Origin: a bacterium
GTDB lineage: Bacteria > Patescibacteriota > Patescibacteriia > S139-126 > S139-133
Assembly: GCA_030429785.1 (NCBI GenBank)
Contig: JAUIEQ010000011.1
Coordinates: 1 to 12,454 of the forward strand
Direction of reading: 5' to 3'
Length of the DNA stretch: 12,454 bases
Below the pieces are notes generated by a model. That model ran no database searches. It was not told the origin of the DNA and saw only the letters and a program-made list of their open reading frames with translations. The position numbers and the translations under genes are program-made. Shown piece by piece: positions 7,052 to 12,454 of the stretch; within the stretch, counting starts at the first letter, position 1; each line of letters opens with the position of its first letter.

Positions 7052-7465
7052 TTATGCAGAGGCTGAAGTAGCTTGCGGTATGTAAGTGTGTAATTGCTCG
7101 AGTATGCCGCGCCAGTATGTTTCTGCAGGATTAACTGCTAGCCATTGTGCAGCAACATGTTCAGGACGAGGGATATCAAGCGCATCAAGTGATGCAACGA
7201 AAAAGCCTTCAAATTTTTTGAGCGGCGCAAAGATGAGTCGAGAGTTTGCAGGTATGGTAATCCTGACGTTAGGAAGGCGCATTCTTTCAAGCGATGTTGT
7301 TTTGCCATGACCAGCTTTGTACGTAGCAAAAATTGTAGTGGTTAATTGCTTTTCTGTTGGTACAAGTATGGAGAAAGATCGTTGTTTGTATAATGCCCAG
7401 TCTATTGTCTGAAACTCATACTGATTGAGCAGCACGGCTGTTTGTTGTTTGTGTAACCGCAGCAT
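7052..7465 (-). CDS. Orphan 137-residue protein, function unknown
   Basis: Read on the minus strand, the ATG at 7463-7465 is preceded by GAAAGGA about 8 nt upstream, and the gene is closed by its own terminator, so it is a believable single-gene unit. The protein has no signal peptide or membrane helix. Visible features are a strand-like segment (RSFSILVPTEKQLTTTIFAT), a glycine/lysine turn (KAGHGKTTS) that is not a Walker A motif, and strand-like runs RLPNVRITIPANSRLIFAPL and KFEGFFVASLDALDIPRP. The second half resembles a compact beta-rich domain followed by a helix (YWRGILEQLHTY). I do not recognise the family. It is divergent from the HAD unit starting at 7558. Confidence 0.68.
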   Translation of the reverse strand: MLRLHKQQTAVLLNQYEFQTIDWALYKQRSFSILVPTEKQLTTTIFATYKAGHGKTTSLERMRLPNVRITIPANSRLIFAPLKKFEGFFVASLDALDIPRPEHVAAQWLAVNPAETYWRGILEQLHTYIPQATSASA

Positions 7466-7541
7466 AACAAATTCCTTTCTGTGATATGATTGGTTGTAGG
7501 TACAAATAAGCTTACGCAGTTACTATAAAAATTTTTATCTT

Positions 7542-7554
7542 AGTTTGTCAAACT
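7542..7554. repeat. 13-nt inverted repeat ahead of the HAD operon
   Basis: AGTTTG and CAAACT flank a single T, 3 nt before the ATG at 7558. It lies just after a TATCTT hexamer (7536-7541) that could be the -10, so it could be an operator at the start point or a tiny hairpin in the leader. Confidence 0.3.
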
Positions 7555-7557
7555 TTT

Positions 7558-8205
7558 ATGTCTATTGAATTAGTTATTTTTGATTATGATGGGGTGCTGG
7601 TTGATTCGTTTCCTGCACTTCATGAAATTTATCTGACAATAGGGGAGCGCTTTCAAGTTTCAGTTCCATCTGATATTGAAGCATTTCGTTCATTTTATGG
7701 GTATAACTATATGGAATGTCTAGATAAGCTTGGTATTCCTCGGGATAAGTTGGTGGATGTGCAGTCACTGTTCAAGCAAGAGGTAGTCAAAAAAAACCCT
7801 GAGTTATTTCCTGAAATGAAAACAGTGCTTGAGGAAATGTCTGAGGAGTATGAGCTCGTTATTGTGTCGGCAAATCGTATTGAAGAAATCAAGCAGAAAT
7901 TAGAACGATTTGATATTGAGGATCATTTTTCAGATATAATTGCTGATAGTCGCGCACAGTCTGATGAGCCTTTTGGCAAAGTAACTGCGATTTCTGAATA
8001 TATTGCCGAGCACGGCTATGAATTTTCGTCAGTTGTTTCTATTGGAGACCGTGATATTGACTTTGATGTTGCTGAAGAGATTGGTATTCCCTGGATGATT
8101 TTGACGAATTATGGCTGGGGTCATTCTCATACGGATCACCAGTGGTTGGTAAATACTCCGCGAGAACTTCCGGGAGTTATAGAACAAATTAACGCACATC
8201 TATAA
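7558..8205 (+). CDS. HAD-superfamily hydrolase, phosphoglycolate-phosphatase-like
   Basis: A 215-residue HAD subfamily I phosphatase. Motif I DYDGVLVDS (9-17) has the nucleophile Asp9 and acid/base Asp11. Motif II is VIVSAN with Ser104, motif III is probably Lys141 (EPFGK), and motif IV is IGDRDIDFD (162-170), which binds Mg2+. Residues 18-85 form a helical C1 cap, as in Gph/beta-phosphoglucomutase relatives, so the substrate is likely a small phosphorylated metabolite. It is the first gene of an overlapping trio: its TAA shares one base with the next ATG (TAATG). It lacks a Shine-Dalgarno sequence. The exact substrate is unknown. One possibility is a sugar phosphate linked to the nearby nucleotidyltransferase, but that is context only. 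Confidence 0.9.
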   Translation: MSIELVIFDYDGVLVDSFPALHEIYLTIGERFQVSVPSDIEAFRSFYGYNYMECLDKLGIPRDKLVDVQSLFKQEVVKKNPELFPEMKTVLEEMSEEYELVIVSANRIEEIKQKLERFDIEDHFSDIIADSRAQSDEPFGKVTAISEYIAEHGYEFSSVVSIGDRDIDFDVAEEIGIPWMILTNYGWGHSHTDHQWLVNTPRELPGVIEQINAHL

Positions 8206-8819
8206 TGCAAAAAATTAAGCTCATTACTTTTGATGTAAATGGAGTGTTGTTGGTAAGTAAACCTTTTACGCAACGGTTTGCGTACGAGTACGAGCTTTCT
8301 GAACAAGTGGTCGTGCAACAATTCAAACAAGCATATCAACAGTATTTGGCCAATCAAAAGCCTGGTTTGTATAGGTATTGGAAAGAGTTTTTGGATAAGC
8401 ATTCTATTGTGCTGTCCGAAGAGGCTTTTTTGGACTACTGGTTCAATAACGAGACATTGAATACACAATTAGTGGCATGCATAACTGCGTTGAAACGCAA
8501 TGGTTTTATGGTGGTTGCTTTGTCAAATAATTTTAAAGAAGCAATGACTATATACACGCAATCATTTCCTCAGCTTGCTGCTGTTTTTGATCAAACTTTT
8601 TATTCTTGGCAAACAGGTTTTGTAAAGCCTGATGAGGAGGCTTTCACGCATATGCTCAAGACTATGGATGTGTCGCCTGATTCGTGTATCTTTTTTGATG
8701 ATGCAATCACAAATGTACAGGCTGCAAAACGATTGGGTATTAACGCGTATTTGTATACAAGCTATGCTGTGGTGCAACAAGCACTGAACGAACATAGTAT
8801 TGAGTTATATGCTCTATGA
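8205..8819 (+). CDS. HAD-IA hydrolase with an altered motif I (DxN)
   Basis: A 204-residue HAD protein. Motif I reads FDVNGVLL (9-16): the nucleophile Asp10 is kept but the second Asp, normally the general acid/base, is Asn12. Other motifs are intact: ALSNN (105-109), GFVKPDEEAF (138-147) with Lys141, and CIFFDDAITNVQAA (161-174) with the metal-binding Asp pair. The last two match the HAD-IA variant-3 group (YihX and epoxide-hydrolase N-domain type), where motif I is often DxG, so loss of the second Asp does not by itself mean a dead enzyme. It overlaps the upstream HAD gene by 1 nt and the downstream methyltransferase by 4 nt (ATGA), so the three are translationally coupled. It is only distantly similar to the upstream HAD, so it is not a recent duplicate. 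The substrate is unknown. Confidence 0.88.
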   Translation: MQKIKLITFDVNGVLLVSKPFTQRFAYEYELSEQVVVQQFKQAYQQYLANQKPGLYRYWKEFLDKHSIVLSEEAFLDYWFNNETLNTQLVACITALKRNGFMVVALSNNFKEAMTIYTQSFPQLAAVFDQTFYSWQTGFVKPDEEAFTHMLKTMDVSPDSCIFFDDAITNVQAAKRLGINAYLYTSYAVVQQALNEHSIELYAL

Positions 8820-9340
8820 TGGTGTTATGGATAGTTGTTTTTGTTATTATTGTTTCGTTTGCGTATGGAGGCATCAGCGCTGCTCCGTGGGTGCCAACAT
8901 GGGGCGCTGACGTAGATAGGTTTATGCAGTTGGCTGATATTGCGTCAGGTCAAAAGGTATATGATTTAGGCTGTGGTGATGGACGATTGGTTATAGCAGC
9001 TGCGCGTCGAGGCGCACATGCAGTTGGGTACGAAGTATCACTGATCCCGTATGCGCTAGCTCAGGTGCGTCGATTTGTGTCCGGTCAATCAAATCGTGCG
9101 CATATAGTTTTGAAGGATTTTTGGCGAGCTGATTTGTCAGATGCAGATGTTGTGTATGTGTTCCTTATGGAGAAGATTTATGATAAATTACAAGCAAAGC
9201 TTGAACAAGAACTCAAGCCTGGCGCCAAAGTTGTTGTGTATGTTTGGCCATTACCAGGCTGGGAACCGTGTGTTGTAGATGAGACGGATGGTCAGCCTAA
9301 ATTATTTGTGTATGAAATTGGCAAGCAAGGAAGCGTTTGA
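8816..9340 (+). CDS. Membrane-anchored class I methyltransferase, FAM173-like
   Basis: A 174-residue protein with one N-terminal transmembrane helix (about residues 3-22) and a SAM-binding domain: VYDLGCGDGRLVIAAA (48-63) as motif I and GYEVS (71-75) as motif II. The remainder recalls the FAM173 lysine methyltransferases ANTKMT and ATPSCKMT, which modify the mitochondrial ADP/ATP carrier and the ATP synthase c-ring. Shared points are an N-terminal membrane anchor, APWVPT (23-28) before the core, a DFW/DLW motif (101-103), VYVFLM (113-118), a KLEQELKPGAKVV helix-strand (128-140), and PLPGWEP (145-151). The bacterial target is unknown; a membrane protein lysine is the natural guess. ATGs at 8816 and 8819 both fit, and the first overlaps the upstream stop. 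It is the last gene of the HAD unit. The comparison rests on memory of the human proteins. Confidence 0.82.
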   Translation: MMVLWIVVFVIIVSFAYGGISAAPWVPTWGADVDRFMQLADIASGQKVYDLGCGDGRLVIAAARRGAHAVGYEVSLIPYALAQVRRFVSGQSNRAHIVLKDFWRADLSDADVVYVFLMEKIYDKLQAKLEQELKPGAKVVVYVWPLPGWEPCVVDETDGQPKLFVYEIGKQGSV

Positions 9341-9387
9341 GGGAGAAATAAGTAGCTTGCGCTAGATAGGTATTCTTAAGTATTGAT

Positions 9388-10635
9388 ATGATTACACGTT
9401 TTGTACGAGCAATTACACCGCAGACTATCTTACGTCGGTATCATTTGTTACTGGCTGTTTTAGCTCGTGTGTATTACCGCAATCCATCAAAAGAGCTGGT
9501 GGTTATTGGGGTGACTGGCACCAAAGGCAAATCTACAACATGCAATATGTTATGGCAGATTTTGACTGAGGCAGGACAAACAGTTGGTATGACAACAACG
9601 GTGAATATTAGGATTGGTGAGATGAATAAGTTGAATGATACCAAGATGACTATGCAAGGAAGATTTCGATTGCAAAAGTTATTGCGACAGATGATTGACG
9701 CAGGGTGTACGTATGCAATTGTCGAGACTTCATCAGAAGGCATTAAGCAGCATCGCAATCATGGCATAGACTATCAAGTGGCGGTATTTACTAACTTGAG
9801 CCCTGAGCATATTGAATCCCATGGTAGCTTTGAGAATTACAAGCAAGCGAAAGGAGAATTGTTTAACGGGCTTACCGGAAAATCAATCAGTGTTGTAAAT
9901 GCTGATTCTGAGTACGCAAACTATTTTTTGTCGTTTCCAGCGTATGAACATGTGACGTTTGGTATTAATAATGAGCAGGCAGATATTAATGCGACGGGTA
10001 TTCAGACCAAGGCAGAAGGAAGTTATTTTTTACTGGAAGACCAGCCCATTCATGTGCCATTGTTGGGAGCGTTTAATATAACCAATGCCGCAGCTGCAGC
10101 AAGTGCTGCGTATGCATTACAAGTACCATGGAGAACAATCGCGGCTGCATTTAAAAAAATTACAGTAATGCCTGGGCGAATGGAGCGGTTTGAATCATCT
10201 CGTGGTTTTGTTGTTGTGGTTGATTATGCTCATACAGTTGAAAGTTTGGAGATGGTATATCAAACACTTAAGCCACTTGGTAAACGATTGATTGCAGTAC
10301 ATGGCGCATGCGGTGGTGGTCGTGATAAAGCAAAGCGACCGTTGCTCGGGAAGATGACAGCGCAATATGCAGATGTCGCGATTATAACCAATGAAGATCC
10401 GTATGATGAAGATCCACAGCAAATTATTGATGCGGTTTGGGAAGGATTGGTAGACTTTAAAGGTGAAAAGCATCAGATACTTGATCGAGAAGAGGCTATT
10501 AAGCAAGCTCTTGAGTTAGCGAAAGAGGATGATGTTGTTGTTGTGACTGGCAAGGGGTCTGAACAGCGCATGGCAACACGCAAAGGATTAGTTGATTGGG
10601 ATGATCGGCGTATTGTTAAACAATATTTGTCATAA
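9388..10635 (+). CDS. murE: MurE-like Mur ligase without the usual N-terminal domain
   Basis: An ATP-dependent ligase that should add the third amino acid to UDP-MurNAc-L-Ala-D-Glu. Seen: P-loop GVTGTKGKST (41-50); NLSPEHIESHGSFENYKQAK (136-155), with Lys155 in the place of the carbamylated lysine; GAFNITNAAAA (227-237); MPGRMERF (261-268); VDYAHT (278-283); GACGGGRDKAKRP (306-318); TNEDPYDEDP (334-343); and GKGSEQ (388-393). At 415 residues it is about 80 shorter than typical MurE. The shortfall is at the N-terminus, where only about 38 residues, including a hydrophobic run (YHLLLAVLARVYY), precede the P-loop strand. The loop that is DNPR in meso-DAP enzymes is EDPY here, and GKGHE is GKGSE, so the substrate amino acid is uncertain. 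A TATTCT hexamer lies 11 nt before the ATG, with no Shine-Dalgarno sequence. Confidence 0.85.
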   Translation: MITRFVRAITPQTILRRYHLLLAVLARVYYRNPSKELVVIGVTGTKGKSTTCNMLWQILTEAGQTVGMTTTVNIRIGEMNKLNDTKMTMQGRFRLQKLLRQMIDAGCTYAIVETSSEGIKQHRNHGIDYQVAVFTNLSPEHIESHGSFENYKQAKGELFNGLTGKSISVVNADSEYANYFLSFPAYEHVTFGINNEQADINATGIQTKAEGSYFLLEDQPIHVPLLGAFNITNAAAAASAAYALQVPWRTIAAAFKKITVMPGRMERFESSRGFVVVVDYAHTVESLEMVYQTLKPLGKRLIAVHGACGGGRDKAKRPLLGKMTAQYADVAIITNEDPYDEDPQQIIDAVWEGLVDFKGEKHQILDREEAIKQALELAKEDDVVVVTGKGSEQRMATRKGLVDWDDRRIVKQYLS

Positions 10636-10684
10636 CCATCTGTACCTTACAATTACATCAAATTCTCATACCAAAGGAGTGTGT

Positions 10685-10837
10685 ATGAAAACAAAATCCT
10701 CGAGCGAAGTTGTTGTTAAGCCAAAAGATGTCACTACTGCTTTAGTCAAAACGACTGACGACCGTTCTGATTTGCAATTACGACGATTGAAGCGATGGCG
10801 AGCTACAGCACGTAAACGGCGAGGTGATCGTACATAA
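10685..10837 (+). CDS. Small very basic protein (50 aa), function unknown
   Basis: An AAAGGAG Shine-Dalgarno sequence (10674-10680) lies 4 nt before ATG 10685, and the gene ends 7 nt before a strong terminator, so I take it as real. An upstream in-frame start inside the Mur ligase is rejected. The first 30 residues are polar and Ser/Thr/Lys-rich. The last 20 hold ten Arg/Lys (LRRLKRWRATARKRRGDR), probably one amphipathic basic helix. That composition fits RNA or ribosome binding, as in small ribosomal proteins such as bS21, but I see no firm match to a named family. It probably shares a transcript with the Mur ligase 49 nt upstream, since no terminator separates them. rpoB follows after a long regulatory gap. 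Confidence 0.68.
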   Translation: MKTKSSSEVVVKPKDVTTALVKTTDDRSDLQLRRLKRWRATARKRRGDRT

Positions 10838-10844
10838 GGCAATT

Positions 10845-10870
10845 AAACGACCGATTCAAGGTCGTTTTTT
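10845..10870 (+). terminator. Intrinsic terminator after the 50-aa gene
   Basis: AAACGACC (10845-10852) pairs perfectly with GGTCGTTT (10860-10867) across a 7-nt loop, and the T-run continues to 10870. It isolates the Mur ligase unit from rpoB. Confidence 0.82.
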
Positions 10871-10889
10871 ATGGATAAAGTGTGGATAA
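10870..10889. promoter_or_regulatory. DnaA-box-like pair next to an AT-rich stretch
   Basis: TGTGGATAA (10881-10889) is the exact complement of the classical DnaA box TTATCCACA. TATGGATAA (10870-10878), 11 nt earlier and in the same orientation, differs at one base. The next 75 bases are very AT-rich, with two AATATT copies at 10891 and 10900. DnaA binding here is an inference from the 9-mers alone. Confidence 0.4.
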
Positions 10890-10951
10890 AAATATTCAAA
10901 ATATTAACGTTTTTAATTTGCTGTTATGTTGATTGGCTAAAATAAAACAAA

Positions 10952-10986
10952 AAATACTCTTGACAAATCAGTAAATACTCTTGACA
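10952..10986 (+). repeat. Tandem direct repeat carrying two TTGACA hexamers
   Basis: AAATACTCTTGACA occurs at 10952-10965 and again, identical, at 10973-10986, a period of 21 bp or about two helical turns. The second copy is the -35 of the proposed rpoB promoter. The first has no -10 at normal spacing, so it may be an activator or repressor half-site or a decoy -35. Confidence 0.6.
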
Positions 10987-11009
10987 TTGATTTTGTTTTC
11001 TGGTAAGTT
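10981..11009 (+). promoter_or_regulatory. Proposed rpoB promoter
   Basis: A consensus TTGACA (10981-10986), 17-nt spacer and TAAGTT (11004-11009) preceded by TGG, an extended -10 arrangement. The -35 is perfect and the -10 is weak (3 of 6). Transcription would start near 11016, giving a leader of about 160 nt. Confidence 0.6.
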
Positions 11010-11011
11010 TT

Positions 11012-11070
11012 ATACATCTACTTGTCAGATGTATGAACAGTATGCTTGATATGTCAGACAAGTTTTTATT
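11012..11070 (+). promoter_or_regulatory. Alternative stems in the rpoB leader, attenuator-like
   Basis: ATACATCT (11012-11019) and AGATGTAT (11027-11034) form a perfect 8-bp dyad. Its 7-nt loop, ACTTGTC (11020-11026), is perfectly complementary to GACAAGT (11057-11063), which runs directly into TTTTTATT. The long-range stem plus T-run resembles a terminator. The first dyad overlaps the expected start point, so it may instead act as a DNA operator. Confidence 0.35.
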
Positions 11071-11130
11071 GTAATCAAAGGCTCGTGTTTGCCGAAATTA
11101 CTCAATAAATTACATACACAATCAACACAA

Positions 11131-11166
11131 CCTTTCCGCAAATGTCATATACAATACTAGGAAAGG
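11131..11166 (+). promoter_or_regulatory. Hairpin masking the rpoB ribosome-binding site
   Basis: CCTTTCC (11131-11137) is perfectly complementary to GGAAAGG (11160-11166), the rpoB Shine-Dalgarno sequence, across a 22-nt loop. When paired, the site 9 nt before ATG 11176 would be hidden from the ribosome. Confidence 0.45.
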
Positions 11167-11175
11167 CTTATTTTT

Positions 11176-12454
11176 ATGTCTGCTTTTTTTATGTCTAAGC
11201 AAATTACGTCTCATAGTGAAACTAATCGTGTCTTTTTCAAAAAATTTGATCAAGTCATGAAATTACCGGACTTGATTGAAGTCCAGACAAGCTCATATCG
11301 ATGGTTTTTTGAAGAAGGCTTGCGGGAATTATTTAATGAGATTAATCCAATTACTGATTTTATTGGTCGGGATTTGGAACTCTCATTTACACATTTTTAT
11401 CTTGATGATGCGAAGTTTGACGAACGAACAGCTAAGCAGAAAAACATCACGTATGAAGCTCCGCTCCGTGTACAAGCTCGATTGTTGAACAAGCGAACTG
11501 GTGAGATTAAGGAGCAAGAAGTGTACTTTGGTGACTTTCCTTTGATGACTGATCGAGGGACATTTATTATCAATGGTATTGAGCGTGTGATTGTTTCACA
11601 GATTATTCGGTCAGCAGGGGTGTTTTTTAGTGCGGTTGATGTTCGTGGACGACGATATTACGGAGCAAAGGTAATTCCTGATCGAGGTGCTTGGCTTGAG
11701 TTTGAAACAGATAGTAATGATGTATTGTATGTAAAAATTGACCGAAAGCGTAAAGTAGCCGCAACAGCATTGTTGCGAGCTTTTGGGTATTCGTCAGATG
11801 ATGAGATTAGAAAGCTATTTGCTGATGTTGATATTGATGAGGAGCATAACTATATCGAAGCAACGCTTGATAAAGATGTGTCTGCTGATGAGGCTGAAGG
11901 TTTGATTGAAGTATACAAACGTATTCGACCAGGCGATCTGGCTACACCAGAGAACGCGAAGTCATTAATTCATTCAATGTTCTTTAAGTTTGAACGATAT
12001 GATTTTGGTCCTGTTGGTCGGTACAAAATGAACCAACGATTTGAGCAAGATTTTGATAATACTGCAGAGCATCGTATTTTCAAACCAGAAGACTTGGTGA
12101 ATATTATGAAAGAGATTATTCGGTTGAACTTAACTCAGGAAATGCCGGATGATATCGACCATCTTGGCAACCGACGTATTCGTGCTGGTGGGGAGTTGGT
12201 CAAAAATAAATTCAGAATTGGTCTTGCTCGAATGGAGCGAATTGTGAAAGACCGAATGTCAACACTTGATATTAATACATTGACTCCAAATCAGCTTATT
12301 AATGCACGACCATTGATTGGTTCGATCAAAGAGTTTTTTATGTCATCGCAGTTGTCGCAGTTCATGGATCAGACAAATCCATTAGCTGAACTTGAACACA
12401 AGCGACGTATTTCAGCAATGGGTCCTGGTGGTTTGTCTCGAGAGCGAGCAGGTT
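11176..12454 (+). CDS. rpoB: RpoB, RNA polymerase beta subunit (3'-truncated by the window)
   Basis: The frame runs unbroken from ATG 11176 to the window end, 426 codons, about the first third of the beta subunit. The start is chosen because AGGAAAGG (11159-11166) lies 9 nt upstream; a second ATG at 11191 is too far from it. Early family marks are FKKFDQVMKLPDLIEVQ, FGDFPLMTDRGTFIINGIER and VIVSQIIRSAGVFF. The last visible stretch is rifampicin cluster I: SSQLSQFMDQ (390-399), HKRRISAMGPGG (408-419). It begins at residue 390 rather than about 508 as in E. coli, so the large enterobacterial insertion is absent. Gln395, Asp398, His408, Arg411 and Ser413 match the usual drug-contact residues, while E. 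coli Ser522 and Leu533 are Ala404 and Met415. rplJ/rplL are not upstream. Confidence 0.97.
   Translation, partial: MSAFFMSKQITSHSETNRVFFKKFDQVMKLPDLIEVQTSSYRWFFEEGLRELFNEINPITDFIGRDLELSFTHFYLDDAKFDERTAKQKNITYEAPLRVQARLLNKRTGEIKEQEVYFGDFPLMTDRGTFIINGIERVIVSQIIRSAGVFFSAVDVRGRRYYGAKVIPDRGAWLEFETDSNDVLYVKIDRKRKVAATALLRAFGYSSDDEIRKLFADVDIDEEHNYIEATLDKDVSADEAEGLIEVYKRIRPGDLATPENAKSLIHSMFFKFERYDFGPVGRYKMNQRFEQDFDNTAEHRIFKPEDLVNIMKEIIRLNLTQEMPDDIDHLGNRRIRAGGELVKNKFRIGLARMERIVKDRMSTLDINTLTPNQLINARPLIGSIKEFFMSSQLSQFMDQTNPLAELEHKRRISAMGPGGLSRERAG

Larger units (their letters stand above)
10838..11175. other. 338-nt intergenic regulatory region before rpoB
   Basis: No open frame with a credible start is seen. 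In order it holds the terminator of the 50-aa gene, a DnaA-box-like pair, an AT-rich run, a tandem 14-nt repeat containing two TTGACA hexamers, an extended -10 promoter, a leader of about 160 nt with alternative stems, and a hairpin covering the rpoB ribosome-binding site. No tRNA or known riboswitch was recognised. Confidence 0.7.

Noticed and set aside
9474..9758. Minus-strand open frame inside the Mur ligase
   Set aside because: It is antisense to a strongly conserved P-loop region and shows no protein family features.
10195..10506. Minus-strand open frame inside the Mur ligase C-terminal half
   Set aside because: It is a shadow of the conserved coding frame, with no start signals.
10592..10684. 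Upstream start for the 50-residue protein
   Set aside because: It would run inside the Mur ligase end without a ribosome-binding site; ATG 10685 has AAAGGAG directly upstream.
10960..10988. A promoter using the first TTGACA of the tandem repeat
   Set aside because: The hexamer 17 nt downstream (GACATT) is not a -10, and no alternative at 16-18 nt is better.
1..12454. Alternative genetic code with TGA read as glycine
   Set aside because: TGA closes the second HAD gene and the FAM173-like gene at sensible family ends, and no conserved gene has an internal TGA.
1..12454. CRISPR array, insertion sequence, tRNA or defence island
   Set aside because: No regularly spaced repeats, transposase, terminal inverted repeats or cloverleaf-like sequence were found on either strand.

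Overview
The window looks like a compact, AT-leaning bacterial chromosome, probably a Patescibacteria/CPR-type genome. This is inferred from a Mur ligase without the usual N-terminal domain, a FemX-type aminoacyltransferase, short intergenic gaps, many small orphan proteins and several genes whose start codon follows a -10-like hexamer with no leader. TGA, TAA and TAG all serve as stops, so the recoded Gracilibacteria/SR1 code does not apply. I see no rRNA, tRNA, CRISPR array or insertion sequence.

Layout. Positions 2-1106 hold the end of an unrecognised lysine-rich protein and a four-helix membrane protein, closed by a hairpin terminator. uvrB (1138-3129, minus) converges on them. Running plus from a shared upstream region are a class I methyltransferase (3243-3857), then ruvA (3955-4524) coupled by 2 nt to a FemAB/FemX-like ligase (4527-5651). 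An orphan 137-residue protein (5774-6187) ends at a strong terminator. A sugar-1-phosphate nucleotidyltransferase (6277-7002) converges with a minus-strand orphan (7052-7465).

The second half starts with an overlapping three-gene unit, 7558-9340: two HAD hydrolases and a membrane-anchored methyltransferase that resembles the eukaryotic FAM173 lysine methyltransferases. Next come a MurE-like ligase (9388-10635), a 50-residue very basic protein (10685-10837) with a terminator, a 338-nt regulatory region, and the first 426 codons of rpoB (11176 to the window end).

The genes cover DNA repair and recombination (uvrB, ruvA), peptidoglycan building (FemX-like, MurE-like), surface-sugar activation (nucleotidyltransferase, possibly the HADs) and transcription (rpoB). 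The most unusual parts are the rpoB leader and the FAM173-like gene. The leader has DnaA-box-like sites, a tandem TTGACA repeat, alternative stems and a hairpin that would mask the rpoB ribosome-binding site. No defence system or mobile island is visible.
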